Positions 39,980 to 49,299 of a DNA stretch of 64,000 nucleotides are shown here, piece by piece (the stretch's first letter is position 1; the number at the start of each line of letters is the position of its first letter). The notes below the pieces were generated by a model. The model did not search any database, was not told the DNA's origin, and was given only the letters and a program-made list of their open reading frames with translations. Both the position numbers and the translations under genes were made by a program. The stretch covers positions 857 through 64,856 of the forward strand of contig NZ_BLAD01000055.1 in NCBI RefSeq assembly GCF_009687845.1. Direction: 5' to 3'. The stretch is from Acrocarpospora corrugata. GTDB taxonomy: Bacteria; Actinomycetota; Actinomycetes; Streptosporangiales; Streptosporangiaceae.

Positions 39980-42952
39980 TCAGGGGCCCCTGGCCGGGAG
40001 CTGGACTCCTCCAAGGCGGTGGACCAGGGCGGCGGCCTCGACCCGGCCGGTCACGCCCAGCTTGGCGAGGATGTTGGACACGTGCACGCTGGCCGTCTTT
40101 GGGCTGATGAAGAGCTCCGTCGCTATCTGGGCGTTGGACCGCCCGGCGGCGATCAGGCCGAGAACCTCGCGCTCGCGTTCGGTCAGGGTGAACTGCGCCA
40201 TCGGATCCGCCGGGGCGGGCACCGGCTCCGCGGGCGGCTTGTCGGTGAGCACCAGCCGGGCCCGCCTGGCCAGGGCGTCGATCTCGCTGGACAGCGGCTC
40301 GGCGCCCAGTCCCGCAGCCAGGCGGGACGCCTCTGCCGCGGCCCGCACCGCTTCGCCGCGATCACCCGTGGCGCACTGCTGCTCCGCCAGCCGGAACAGG
40401 CAGTAGGCCAGCATGTACGGTTCGTCCGCGGCTCGCCACGCCATGACGGCGCCACGCCACTCCTGGCCGGACGGAGGACCGGCCTGGGGGTGCCGGGTCT
40501 GCTCGGCCGTGATCGCCAGGGCGTACCCTCGGGTGGCCGGGGTGATCGCGGGAAACTTGCCGGCCATCGCGACCAGCTGTTCGACGACCTCGGCGGACGG
40601 GACGGCCTCCCGCCTGTCGCGAGCCAGGATCACGCGGTCGACCCCGATCCTGATGCCCAGCCAGATGAGCGGCATGGAGAAGCGTGCCAGCTGGGTGCTG
40701 CCGACGTGCCGCAGCGCCTCCATGATCGTGGCGGTGGCGCCGTCCAGGTCGCCGGCCAGGCGTTTCGCCTCAGCCAGATAGCCGGCCAGCGGATGCAGGA
40801 ACTGGGGCTCGTTGGAGTCGATCACCATGGCCGCCGCTTGCCGACAGAGCCGGGCGGCCTCCTCACCCTGGCCGCTCAGCACGGCGGTCTGCGCCGCTCT
40901 TATGAGCAGCGTTGCGTAGAAAACCCCTTCCGGCTCACTGCGCAGCACCTGCGTGATCGCCTGCCGTGCCTCTTGCCAGCGCCCCATGTTTCCCATGGAC
41001 TCGATCATGTTCCCGGCCAGGTAAGCGCCGGAGGTGCGGACGCTGCCGGCACGTCGAGCCAGCTCCAGACCCGCGTTCGCGCTGTCGATCGCCTCCTGGT
41101 GGCGGCCGAACAGCTCCAACGCGTCACTGGAGTTGATCCAGCCGCGCAGAGCCGTCTCCACCGCGCCGATCCGCTCTGCCAGCCGCACTCCTTGCATCAG
41201 GCTGTCGAGGCCGGCCTCGTCCTCGCCGAGGTACGCCCGAACCGAGCCCAGCGTGATCAGGGCCTCGGCCTGCTCGGTGTGCGCACCCACCGCCATGGCC
41301 ACGGCCACGGCGCGGTCGGCGATGGCCGCGGCCTCCCGCAAGGACCCATCGCGCAGGTATGTCGCGGCGAGCGCGGTCAGCAGCGCGGCATGGGCGTACT
41401 CCGGAGGCTCGGCAGGCAGCAGGTCGAGCGCCGCCCGCAGAATCGAGATGCTCTCGTCATGCTGTCCCAGGTCGAGCAGTGTGCGCCCGACGCGCCACAT
41501 GAGCAGTGCCCGCCGGGAGACCGAGCTGCTTTCGCCCAGTTCGGCCAGCGCCTGGCCCACCAGGGAGCGTGACCGGTCCACCGATCCGGCCCGGTAAGCG
41601 GCATCCCCGGCGTCCGTCAGCACCCCGATCAGGTCGGTACTGGTCAGTTCGGGGGCGTTCGGCACCCGAGCCCAGATTTCCAGAGCCCGCTCCAGATGCA
41701 TGAGCTGCTCGGCCGGCGCATACGCCGCCGACGCCTCGGCCGCCGACAACAGCGCGGGCAGCGCCGCGGGCAGGTCCAGCGCGGCCAGCCAGTGATGGGC
41801 CAGCGACGCCGACGCCTGATCGTCGGCCAGATCGGGCTTGGCCGACAGCGCCCGCGCGTACGCCACGTGCCAACCGGTCCTCTCGCCGGGCAGCATGTCG
41901 TGATAGACCGCGTCCCTGGCCAGGGCATGCCGGAAGGCGTAGCCTTGGCCGCCCTCGTCCACCAGCAGCAGATGGTTCTCCACGAGTTCGCGAAGCGCCT
42001 CGAACAGCGCGGCCGGCTCCATTCCCGCCACCGCCGCCAGGAGGCGCTCGGGCACCTGTCGCCCGGCTGCCGACACGGCCCGGACTAACCGCTGGGCCCC
42101 CGGTGAACGGGCCTCGGCGCGGATCAGCAGCAGATCGCGCAGCGTTGGGGACACCCCTGAGGCACCGCCACCGCCGTTGCGCACAACCTCGACCATCTCC
42201 TCGACCAGGAAGGCGTTCCCCTCGGAACGATCCAGCACCAGGTCGAGCGTGCTGGGGTCGGCGGGCCCGCCGAGGATGGCCGCGACCTGGGCGGCGACCT
42301 CCTCGCGGCGGAACCTGGCCAGCTCCAGTCGATGTGCTTCGCGCATCCGCTCCCACGCGCTCAGCAGCGGGCGCAGCGGATGCCTGCGGTGGATCTCATC
42401 GGACCGGTAGGTTCCCACCATCAGCACCGGTGCCTCGCGCAGGGTCCGGATCAGGTAGGTGAGCAGGTTCAGGGTGGTCTGGTCGGCCCAGTGCAGGTCT
42501 TCCAGCACCAGCATCAGCGGCTGGTCGGCGCTGAGCCGTTCGATCATCCCCAGCACCAGTTCGGGAAGGTGCGCGGCCCGATCGGCGGACGTGCCGGGGA
42601 TCGGCTCCAAGCTGGGCAGCACGTGGGCCAACGGGCCCCGGGCGGGCCCCAGCCATGCGTCCACCTGCTCCGGCGAAGCCGACCGGATCAGTGCCCGCAC
42701 CGCCTCGGCCAGCGGCGCCAGCGGCAGCCCTTCCGGGCCGAGCTCCACACAGTGGCCGGTGAGAGTGCGTAGGCCGGACGTCTCGGCCAGCCGGATCACC
42801 TCGTCGACCAGCCGCGTCTTCCCGATGCCCGCCTCGCCGCCGATAAGCACGAAGCAAGCGTGTCCCGCCCGCACTCTGGCCACCTCAGCCGCCAGGGTCG
42901 CAAGTTCCTCGTGTCGTCCCACGAAGACCGGGCTGACCGCCATCGCGCGCAT
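39980..42952 (-). CDS. LAL-type LuxR regulator with AAA ATPase domain
   Basis: 990 residues from the ATG at 42952; a TTG at 42979 would add nine. The N-terminal ATPase has FVGRHEELATLAAEVARV, Walker A IGGEAGIGKTRLVDEV and Walker B LMLVLEDLHWADQTTLNLL. A long TPR-like helical middle (about 330-890) follows. The C-terminal GerE helix-turn-helix (FTLTEREREVLGLIAAGRSN, then AQIATELFISPKTASVHVSN and [16 protein letters not shown]) is intact. Large ATP-binding LuxR regulators of this kind sense a ligand and activate catabolic or secondary-metabolite genes. No biosynthetic cluster is adjacent. It is encoded next to a second giant regulator on the other strand. Confidence 0.93.
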   Translation of the reverse strand: MRAMAVSPVFVGRHEELATLAAEVARVRAGHACFVLIGGEAGIGKTRLVDEVIRLAETSGLRTLTGHCVELGPEGLPLAPLAEAVRALIRSASPEQVDAWLGPARGPLAHVLPSLEPIPGTSADRAAHLPELVLGMIERLSADQPLMLVLEDLHWADQTTLNLLTYLIRTLREAPVLMVGTYRSDEIHRRHPLRPLLSAWERMREAHRLELARFRREEVAAQVAAILGGPADPSTLDLVLDRSEGNAFLVEEMVEVVRNGGGGASGVSPTLRDLLLIRAEARSPGAQRLVRAVSAAGRQVPERLLAAVAGMEPAALFEALRELVENHLLLVDEGGQGYAFRHALARDAVYHDMLPGERTGWHVAYARALSAKPDLADDQASASLAHHWLAALDLPAALPALLSAAEASAAYAPAEQLMHLERALEIWARVPNAPELTSTDLIGVLTDAGDAAYRAGSVDRSRSLVGQALAELGESSSVSRRALLMWRVGRTLLDLGQHDESISILRAALDLLPAEPPEYAHAALLTALAATYLRDGSLREAAAIADRAVAVAMAVGAHTEQAEALITLGSVRAYLGEDEAGLDSLMQGVRLAERIGAVETALRGWINSSDALELFGRHQEAIDSANAGLELARRAGSVRTSGAYLAGNMIESMGNMGRWQEARQAITQVLRSEPEGVFYATLLIRAAQTAVLSGQGEEAARLCRQAAAMVIDSNEPQFLHPLAGYLAEAKRLAGDLDGATATIMEALRHVGSTQLARFSMPLIWLGIRIGVDRVILARDRREAVPSAEVVEQLVAMAGKFPAITPATRGYALAITAEQTRHPQAGPPSGQEWRGAVMAWRAADEPYMLAYCLFRLAEQQCATGDRGEAVRAAAEASRLAAGLGAEPLSSEIDALARRARLVLTDKPPAEPVPAPADPMAQFTLTEREREVLGLIAAGRSNAQIATELFISPKTASVHVSNILAKLGVTGRVEAAALVHRLGGVQLPARGP

Positions 42953-43274
42953 GCCCGCCACCCTCGCATCTGCCGACAATCCTGTACAGATCCTGATACG
43001 GCAGACACTTTGCTGCCCCTCGTAGCGGGCCTTGCTTGCGCTATATCGGCGTACCCATGAGGGGCATCAAGCGCTGCTGGACGATGCTCCGTTGAGTGCA
43101 CCCCTCGACGGGCAGCTACGCGCGATGCTCTGGGGGATGAGTCCCACGGACGCTCGCGTCCATGCTCAAACGAAGCGGGGTTATGGCTGGCTCCACGAGG
43201 TAGCCTCGAAGCTATGACTGCGAGCCACCGCACACCGCTGGAGATGACCCGGCGGAGATCTTGCGCGCCTTGCC

Positions 43275-43370
43275 GGTGAAGTGGCGTTCGGCGACGCCGG
43301 GATCATGTACTTCAAGGTCGACGAGGCCCAAAAGCTGATCACGATCTTCAACGTGACGTGGGCGGGATGA
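43275..43370 (+). pseudogene. remnant of a RelE-like toxin C-terminus
   Basis: 32 codons ending in TGA read GEVAFGDAGIMYFKVDEAQK then LITIFNVTWAG, which resembles the C-terminal strands of small actinobacterial RelE/HigB-type toxins (a -TYxVxxxxxxVxVLxVxWAG pattern). The upstream part is frameshifted and no antitoxin gene is visible. Other short frames in 42953-43524 (43032-43217 plus, 43181-43510 minus) are not supported. Confidence 0.4.
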
Positions 43371-43524
43371 CAGCGACGGTGACCTGCGTGACGAAATCTT
43401 CTCCGAAACACTCGTTCGGTACGGCTTGAGGTGGCGCGTCTGCCGACCCTTCTACCACCAATCCTGGACCAGTAGACTCGGTGCACGTTGAGGTCCGAAA
43501 TGGGTCGCAAACGGACAAATCTAC

Positions 43525-46500
43525 ATGCCCATCCGGGAGTCCACAGACGTGACTGGGCCAGTCCATCCCGTTCGGCCCGACGGCGAAGGTCCGCCGGCCG
43601 GCGCCGGTTCGCTGCGCCTGCAGATCCTCGGTCCGTTGCGGCTGTGGCGCGATGGCGTCGAGCTGGACGCCGGCCCCCGGCAGCAAGCGCAGCTGTTGGC
43701 GCTGCTCCTGGCGCGAGCGGGCCACCCGGTCAGCACGAGAGAACTGATCGACCTGATCTGGGCCGATGACGCCCCCGCCAGCGCGCTCAACATCATCCAG
43801 AAGTACATCGGGGCATTGCGGCGGGCGCTCGAACCCGCGGTCCCCGCCCGCGCAGCCGGTACCTACCTGCACCGCCGCGGTAACGCGTACGTGTTCAGCG
43901 CCGGCCTCGGCACGCTGGATCTCGTCACGTTCCGGGAACTCCTCGAAGCCGCCCAGGCCGCCCTCGCCCGGCAGGCTCGCGAAGTGGCACTCGACCACTA
44001 CGTCAAGGCGCTCGGCCTCTGGCAGGGCCCCGCAGGGGACGGACTTTCGTATAAATCGCCCGCGGTGCCGATCTTGGCCGCCCTCGACGATGAGTTCTAC
44101 GTCGCCTGCGTGGCAGCGGCCGAACTGGCCGTGTCGCTACATCGACCGGAGTGGGTGATCCCGCCGTTGCAACTGGCCGCGTCGATGGCCCTGTTCCACG
44201 AACCCGTACATGCCAGCCTTGTCACCACCCTCGGTGCCGCTGGACGGCAGGCGGAGGCGCTGTCGGCGTTCCACGCGGTCCGTGACCGCCTTGCCGAGGA
44301 GCTCGGCATCGACCCCGGCCCGGCGCTGCAGGCCGCGCACTTGCGAGTGCTGACGCAGACCCCGAGGCCGCCGGTGGTGACGAACACGGAACGTGAGGGT
44401 GGCCGCACGTCGGCGAGGCGGGCAGCCGGACTGGTCGGCCGGGGCGAGGAGGTCGGCGTGCTGTGGCAGGTCATCGAGGCGGCGCTCACCGGCCGCTCCG
44501 GGCTCGGCGTCGTCGAAGGCGAACCGGGCGCGGGCAAGACGCGCCTGCTGGAAGAAGCCGCCGCCGCCGCGGACCGGCGTGGCGCGCTTGTCGTCTGGGC
44601 TTCCTGTCTGGAAGGCGACGGAACACCATCGATGTGGCCATGGGAGCAGGCGCTCACCATCGTCCTCGACAGCCTGCCCGGGTTGGCGCGCGAGAAATGG
44701 CTGGCGAGCGAACTCGGTCGCCTCCTCGAATCTCGAGACGATGACGCCGCGCCGCCACTTTCCGGCGGCCGCGCCCAGTTCCGCCTGTTCGAGCAGGTCG
44801 TCGCCTTTATCGGCCAGGCCTCGGCAGAACGGCCGTTGCTGCTCGTTATGGACGATCTTCAATGGATTGATGCCACCTCGCTTCAGCTGTTCGGCCACCT
44901 GGCGGGCCGGCTGCCCACTGGCACCGCGATCATCGGCGCTCTTCGCGACCGCGCACCCACACCCGGCTCCGACCTTTCGCGGGTGCTGGCCGCCGCCAGC
45001 CGGCTGCCCAGCCACCGCAGGATCCAGCTTGGCCCGCTCAGCCTGACCGACGTGGCCGAACTCATCCGCCGAGAGACCGGCCACGAACCCGGCGCGGACA
45101 TCGCCCGCAACATCCACGTTCGCACCGCCGGCAATCCGTTCTTCGTCCGCGAACTGTCGCGGCTCCTCAGCGACCGCGGCGCGCTCGGCGACGGCGACGC
45201 GTCGGCCCGGGCCGGGGTGCCGTCCACCGTGCGAGACGTCGTCCGCGATCGTATGACGGGCCTCGACGACAGCGCTCGCCAACTGCTCCGGGTGGCCGCG
45301 TTGATCGGCCGCGACGTCGACCTCGGCCTGCTCGCCCGCGCCGCCGGCGTCGACGTCGCAGAATGCCTCGAATGCCTCGAACCGCTGCGCGCGCTCGGCC
45401 TGCTCGAAACAGGGCCGGAAGACCCGTTCTCGTGGCGTTTCGCGCACGACCTGGTTCGCGAATCGATCACGGAGACGACGGCGCAGCTACCGGCCATCCG
45501 GCTGCACCTGCGTGTCGCGGACGCGCTCGAAGAAAGCCAGGCGGACGACGAGTCCATCACCGAACGCCTCGCCTTCCACCTGTTTGCCGCCGGCCCTCTC
45601 GCCGACCCGGTTCGTACCGTGGAGGCGCTGAAGCGCGCCGGTCGGCGCGCGACGACCAAGCTCGCGTTCGCCGCCGCCGATCGGCACCTGGAAACGGCCG
45701 CCCAGATCGCGCGGACCGCCGGGCTCCCGGAACTCGAGCTCTCCGCCCTCTCGCTGCTCGCCATCGCCCCGCGCCGGCAAGCCGGCTTCGGCGGCACAAC
45801 GTTCGATCTGCTGGAGCGTGCGGAACAGCTCGCCCGCCAACTCGGCCGGGAGGTCGAGGCCGCCGGCCTCCTCTTCGCTCGCCTGTTCGGGGCCTACACC
45901 TTCCTGGAGTGGGACCGCCTACGTCTGGTCCGCCGCCTGTATGAGCAAGGGGAGGCGTCCTCCGATCCGGTCGTCCGTGTGTACGGCCGGCAAGCCTGGG
46001 GCCTGCACCAGTGGGACACCGGCCACATCGGCGCGGCATACCGGTTCTTCAATGGGAACAACCCCGCTCTTCTCGAAGGGGTTGTCTCCTCGCACAGCGA
46101 GACCCCGATCCGGCGTGACGTCTCGGGCGAGTGGCCCGGCTGGCTGGCCGTCCTGACGGCACTACACGATGACGTCGAGAAGGCCGGGGCCATGATCGAC
46201 AAGTGGAACGGCCCCGACGACTCGCTTGCGGTCGCGACCTGGGCCTACTACACCACGATCATCGCTTCGATGGCCGGTGACGCGGGCTGGGTGATACGCA
46301 CGATCGATCGGTGGATGACCGTGGGCACCGGCCACACCGCCGTCCAGCAGGAGCACTACGTGCGGCTGAACTGGTACTGGGCCCGTGCCCTCGTCGGCGA
46401 TGACCCGGCCGGTACGGCGGCGGAGGCCGAACAACTCCTGGCCGAGACGCTGGTCGACCCGCCGAGGTGGGGCGTCGCGTACCACCACGGACTGGTCGCC

Positions 46501-46752
46501 GATATGTGGTTGGCCGCCGGGCTGCCGGACCGGGCGGGCGTCGCTCTCGACAAAGCGGAGCACGCCCTGGAGGCCTACGGCCAGCGGTACGCCGAAGGAC
46601 TGGTCCTGCTGCTGCGGGCGCGCCTGCTGCACGCCTGCGGCGAACCCGACGAAGTCGTACGAGCCGCTGCCGAAAAGGCCCGCGACCGGTCCAGCGAATG
46701 TGAGTCGCACCTTTTCGCCCGCCGCGCCGAGAGGTTCCTCGCCGATCTTTGA
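43525..46752 (+). CDS. SARP-type regulator with BTAD and AAA ATPase domains
   Basis: 1075 residues. The N-terminal SARP winged helix spans about residues 30-120 (LQILGPLRLWRDGVELDAG, then TRELIDLIWADDAPASALNI and YIGALRRALEP). The BTAD domain is at about 128-270 and ends FHAVRDRLAEELGIDPGPAL. The ATPase begins GLVGRGEEVGVLWQVIEAA, with Walker A VVEGEPGAGKTRLLEEAA and Walker B LLLVMDDLQWIDATSLQLFG. The C-terminal half is TPR-like. This is the AfsR/BTAD-AAA architecture used for pathway-specific or global control of secondary metabolism. Targets are unknown; no biosynthetic genes lie next to it. Confidence 0.93.
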   Translation: MPIRESTDVTGPVHPVRPDGEGPPAGAGSLRLQILGPLRLWRDGVELDAGPRQQAQLLALLLARAGHPVSTRELIDLIWADDAPASALNIIQKYIGALRRALEPAVPARAAGTYLHRRGNAYVFSAGLGTLDLVTFRELLEAAQAALARQAREVALDHYVKALGLWQGPAGDGLSYKSPAVPILAALDDEFYVACVAAAELAVSLHRPEWVIPPLQLAASMALFHEPVHASLVTTLGAAGRQAEALSAFHAVRDRLAEELGIDPGPALQAAHLRVLTQTPRPPVVTNTEREGGRTSARRAAGLVGRGEEVGVLWQVIEAALTGRSGLGVVEGEPGAGKTRLLEEAAAAADRRGALVVWASCLEGDGTPSMWPWEQALTIVLDSLPGLAREKWLASELGRLLESRDDDAAPPLSGGRAQFRLFEQVVAFIGQASAERPLLLVMDDLQWIDATSLQLFGHLAGRLPTGTAIIGALRDRAPTPGSDLSRVLAAASRLPSHRRIQLGPLSLTDVAELIRRETGHEPGADIARNIHVRTAGNPFFVRELSRLLSDRGALGDGDASARAGVPSTVRDVVRDRMTGLDDSARQLLRVAALIGRDVDLGLLARAAGVDVAECLECLEPLRALGLLETGPEDPFSWRFAHDLVRESITETTAQLPAIRLHLRVADALEESQADDESITERLAFHLFAAGPLADPVRTVEALKRAGRRATTKLAFAAADRHLETAAQIARTAGLPELELSALSLLAIAPRRQAGFGGTTFDLLERAEQLARQLGREVEAAGLLFARLFGAYTFLEWDRLRLVRRLYEQGEASSDPVVRVYGRQAWGLHQWDTGHIGAAYRFFNGNNPALLEGVVSSHSETPIRRDVSGEWPGWLAVLTALHDDVEKAGAMIDKWNGPDDSLAVATWAYYTTIIASMAGDAGWVIRTIDRWMTVGTGHTAVQQEHYVRLNWYWARALVGDDPAGTAAEAEQLLAETLVDPPRWGVAYHHGLVADMWLAAGLPDRAGVALDKAEHALEAYGQRYAEGLVLLLRARLLHACGEPDEVVRAAAEKARDRSSECESHLFARRAERFLADL

Positions 46753-46761
46753 TCGTACGGC

Positions 46762-47655
46762 TCAGCCTTCGGTGTGGCCGATCATGACTTGCGTTCGACG
46801 GGTGATCAACCAGCCGAACGCGGTCGCCGTGAAGAACATGACAATGCCGTACACCGCGCCCGGGATGGCGATCTCGGCGCTGTTCAGCAGGCTCGGGGTA
46901 AGCGCGATGGTGATGGCGAGCGCGGTGTTGTGGATGCCGATCTCGAACCCGGCCGCGGTGGCCGCGCGGTGGTCGACACCGGTCAGGCGCGGTACGCCGT
47001 ACCCGGCCAGCATGCTCACGATGTTGAAAGCCAGCGCGGCCAGTCCGACCGAGATGAAATAGCCGACGAGGTTCTCCCGCTCTCCGTACAGCACGGCGGA
47101 GATGACCGTGAGCAGGACCACGACTGACAGCACCCGGACGGGGAGGTTGAGCCGCCGTGCCACCTGCGGCGCCCACGCGCGCAGGAGCATTCCGATCGCG
47201 ACCGGCACGAGCACCATTACGAAGATCTGCTGGATCTTGTCGAACTGCAGCCCGAGGGAGGCTCCACTGGGGAGGAAGTATCCGGTGGAGAGGTTCACCA
47301 CGATCGGCAGGGTGGCCACGGCCAGCACCGAATTGATCGCGGTGAGCGTGACATTCAGCGCGACGTTTCCGCCGAACAGGTGGCTGAACAGGTTGGCCGT
47401 AGGGCCGCCGGGCGACGCCGCGACCACCATCAGCCCGACCGCCAGCTCCGGCGGGAGCTGGAAGGCGAGCACCAGGCCGAAGCAGATCGCCGGCAGCAGC
47501 ACGATCTGGCACAGCAGGGCGACCACGACCGCCTTCGGGTACTGGCCCATCCGCCGGAAGTCGTCCAGGGTCAGACTGAGGCCCAGACCGAGCATGACGA
47601 TGCCGAGGGCGTAAGGCAGACTGGCAAGGATCAACGGGGAATCCATGACGGACAT
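46762..47655 (-). CDS. bile acid:sodium symporter (BASS/SBF) family transporter
   Basis: 297 residues with about nine membrane helices. The family sequence VAASPGGPTANLFSHLFGGN, followed by ALNVTLTAINSVLAVATLPI, contains the sodium-site region. The second repeat is FEIGIHNTALAITIAL, then IAIPGAVYGIVMFFTAT. Such proteins import organic anions with sodium; bacterial substrates vary (bile acids, pantoate, others), so none is assigned. It converges on the SARP gene with nine bases between stops. Confidence 0.92.
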   Translation of the reverse strand: MSVMDSPLILASLPYALGIVMLGLGLSLTLDDFRRMGQYPKAVVVALLCQIVLLPAICFGLVLAFQLPPELAVGLMVVAASPGGPTANLFSHLFGGNVALNVTLTAINSVLAVATLPIVVNLSTGYFLPSGASLGLQFDKIQQIFVMVLVPVAIGMLLRAWAPQVARRLNLPVRVLSVVVLLTVISAVLYGERENLVGYFISVGLAALAFNIVSMLAGYGVPRLTGVDHRAATAAGFEIGIHNTALAITIALTPSLLNSAEIAIPGAVYGIVMFFTATAFGWLITRRTQVMIGHTEG

Positions 47656-47759
47656 TCTCGGGCATTAGTCGTTGTTCCAGGGCTGACATCGCGCCGAGTG
47701 GCTGTTCGCCTGACCGTTCAGCGGGCGTTTGCACCGGCGGACACCTTTGCGGTCATCGG

Positions 47760-48266
47760 CTAGGACTCGTAGAGGTCCGTCTCGGTCAGGGCCGGGCTGC
47801 CGTGGTCGGAGCGTCCCAGGCGGGCCGCGGAACCGAACATGGGTCCACGAGCGCGCCGGATCCCGGCGAACCGTCCAAACCCGAGCGACTTGGGCACGTC
47901 GTCGTAGACGGCTTCCATGCCACCCTTGATCGAGTACGTCTCGTGCCAGAAACCGGTGCCGCCCGAGTCTCGCAGGAAGTCCAACCACCACTCCCGATGC
48001 GGCTCGGACCGGGCGAAGGCGAGCAGCGACGGCAGGTCCCGCCAGTACTGGCGCATCCCCATGTTCATCGGGAAGAACGAGTAGTACACGGGCTCGTGCA
48101 GCAGCAGCCCGTCCGGCTTGCCCGCGACCGATTCACTAATTTTCCGGCCGAAGCTGAAGAAGGTCCGGATCCCGTACAGACGATTCACACGCATGCCTAG
48201 GTACAGGACCATGAGGTCTGGATAGGCGGACAGATCGACGGTCTGCCGGTTCACGCGAGTTGGCAT
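47760..48266 (-). CDS. DUF4188 (monooxygenase-like) protein
   Basis: 168 residues; GGGAG seven bases before the ATG. The order is DLMVLYLGMRVNRLYGIRTF, then LLLHEPVYYSFFPMNMGMRQ, YWRDLPSLLAFARSEPHREW and GTGFWHETYSIKGGMEAVYD. This matches DUF4188, a dimeric alpha-beta barrel family related to phenylacetaldoxime dehydratase and small monooxygenases, where the WHETY segment is conserved. Substrate unknown. It stands alone between the transporter and a region of gene remnants. Confidence 0.8.
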   Translation of the reverse strand: MPTRVNRQTVDLSAYPDLMVLYLGMRVNRLYGIRTFFSFGRKISESVAGKPDGLLLHEPVYYSFFPMNMGMRQYWRDLPSLLAFARSEPHREWWLDFLRDSGGTGFWHETYSIKGGMEAVYDDVPKSLGFGRFAGIRRARGPMFGSAARLGRSDHGSPALTETDLYES

Positions 48267-48390
48267 TCAACGCTCCCAATGGCTCGGGTTATGCATGCTC
48301 AGGAGCCTCAACGTACAAATGCGAACTTGACCAGTACTGAACGAAAGGCCGACGGTAGTGAACGGCGACTTCCCTGCGCCGGTGGACTGG

Positions 48391-48531
48391 TCAGGGCTGC
48401 TCCGTCAGGATGCGGTTCAGGTGGTAGTCCAAGGTGCGCCGCACGTCCGCTCGGGTGCGGCGCCGGTGCAGCAGGTCGAGCCCGAGCCCGGTCACGCCGC
48501 CGACGAGCAGGTCCGCCTCCCGGGCTGCGTC
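48391..48531 (-). pseudogene. C-terminal remnant of a TetR-family regulator
   Basis: The last 45 codons of a minus-strand frame read AREADLLVGGVTGLGLDLLH then RRRTRADVRRTLDYHLNRIL, a typical TetR ligand-domain end. Upstream the frame becomes Arg/Pro-rich nonsense and no helix-turn-helix is present. It abuts a plus-strand membrane fragment at 48537. Confidence 0.4.
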
Positions 48532-48536
48532 GGTCG

Positions 48537-48644
48537 AGGGCCCTGTGGTGTTACGTCGTCGCCGTCGCGGCGGCGGTCGTCGCGTTCGCGGTGATCGCCG
48601 TCCTGGACACTCGGCGCAAGAGGGCGATGTCCGCCGCCGGATGA
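48537..48644 (+). pseudogene. C-terminal remnant of a membrane transporter
   Basis: The last 35 codons of a plus-strand frame read YVVAVAAAVVAFAVIAVLDT then RRKRAMSAAG and stop. This is one membrane helix plus a basic tail, as at the end of an MFS exporter. Nothing upstream continues the protein. With the TetR remnant it marks a rearrangement or deletion scar; the rest of 48267-48850 holds no intact gene. Confidence 0.35.
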
Positions 48645-48850
48645 TCCCGCGACGGCTCCGCGTCCGAGGCGCCGGACAACGTGGGGCTCCGAGCGCGCCG
48701 GACCACAGATCCACCGCGATCAGCCGCACACTGCATCATGGGAGCCTCGCTGGCTCCGGATGATCACGGTTGCAAGCGGTGAGACAGTAGCCGGGGTGCC
48801 GGCAGGTGAGACGTGCGTCAAGAGATCAGACGAACCCTGGCGATGTTTCC

Positions 48851-49093
48851 CTACTCACCAGGCAGATGCTCGGCGTCCTTGGGTGCCTTCCGGGCCCGCC
48901 GTAAAGCAAGTAGCTGACCTCCGGCCAGGACAACGGCCAGAGCAAAGGTCACAGGCATGTACCACGAGGTGTTGGTCATCGCGTCGCCCACGAGGACATA
49001 GCTCACGAGTAACCAAACTAGGAACACGCCAAACAGCACGTAGTTCACCAACAGCCGGAGCTGGCCGGAATTCGGTTCTGATCGTTCCGCCAT
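48851..49093 (-). CDS. small two-helix membrane protein
   Basis: 80 residues from the ATG at 49093, which has GGAGG eight bases upstream. Two hydrophobic segments (LLVNYVLFGVFLVWLLVSYV and MPVTFALAVVLAGGQLLAL) are followed by a basic RRARKAPKD tail. No family recognised. It is divergent from the TipA-like regulator gene, which may control it (inference). Confidence 0.65.
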   Translation of the reverse strand: MAERSEPNSGQLRLLVNYVLFGVFLVWLLVSYVLVGDAMTNTSWYMPVTFALAVVLAGGQLLALRRARKAPKDAEHLPGE

Positions 49094-49299
49094 GAAGTCG
49101 CCCTCCACCCCGTCCGGGGACAATGTGCCTTACTAGATCAATAAACCAGACAAACCCTTTGTTGACCATGGCTGGTTGGGAGTCCGGACTGCAACTGATC
49201 ACTGTTCGTACGTTCCCCGCTTGACCTTGCCGTTACGTCAACATCTACCGTCGGGGACGAACCGGAAGAACCGGCTCGGTGATGGCAGGGGGGCAGGCG

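Noticed and set aside
40019-41572. 517-codon plus-strand frame within the LAL regulator
   Set aside because: Antisense to a TPR-like coding region; Gln/Arg/Gly-rich, no domain.
43032-43217. 61-codon plus-strand frame upstream of the SARP gene
   Set aside because: No Shine-Dalgarno, no recognisable domain, and the region contains a gene remnant; insufficient support.
44137-45447. 436-codon minus-strand frame within the SARP-AAA gene
   Set aside because: Shadow of an intact gene with Walker motifs on the plus strand.
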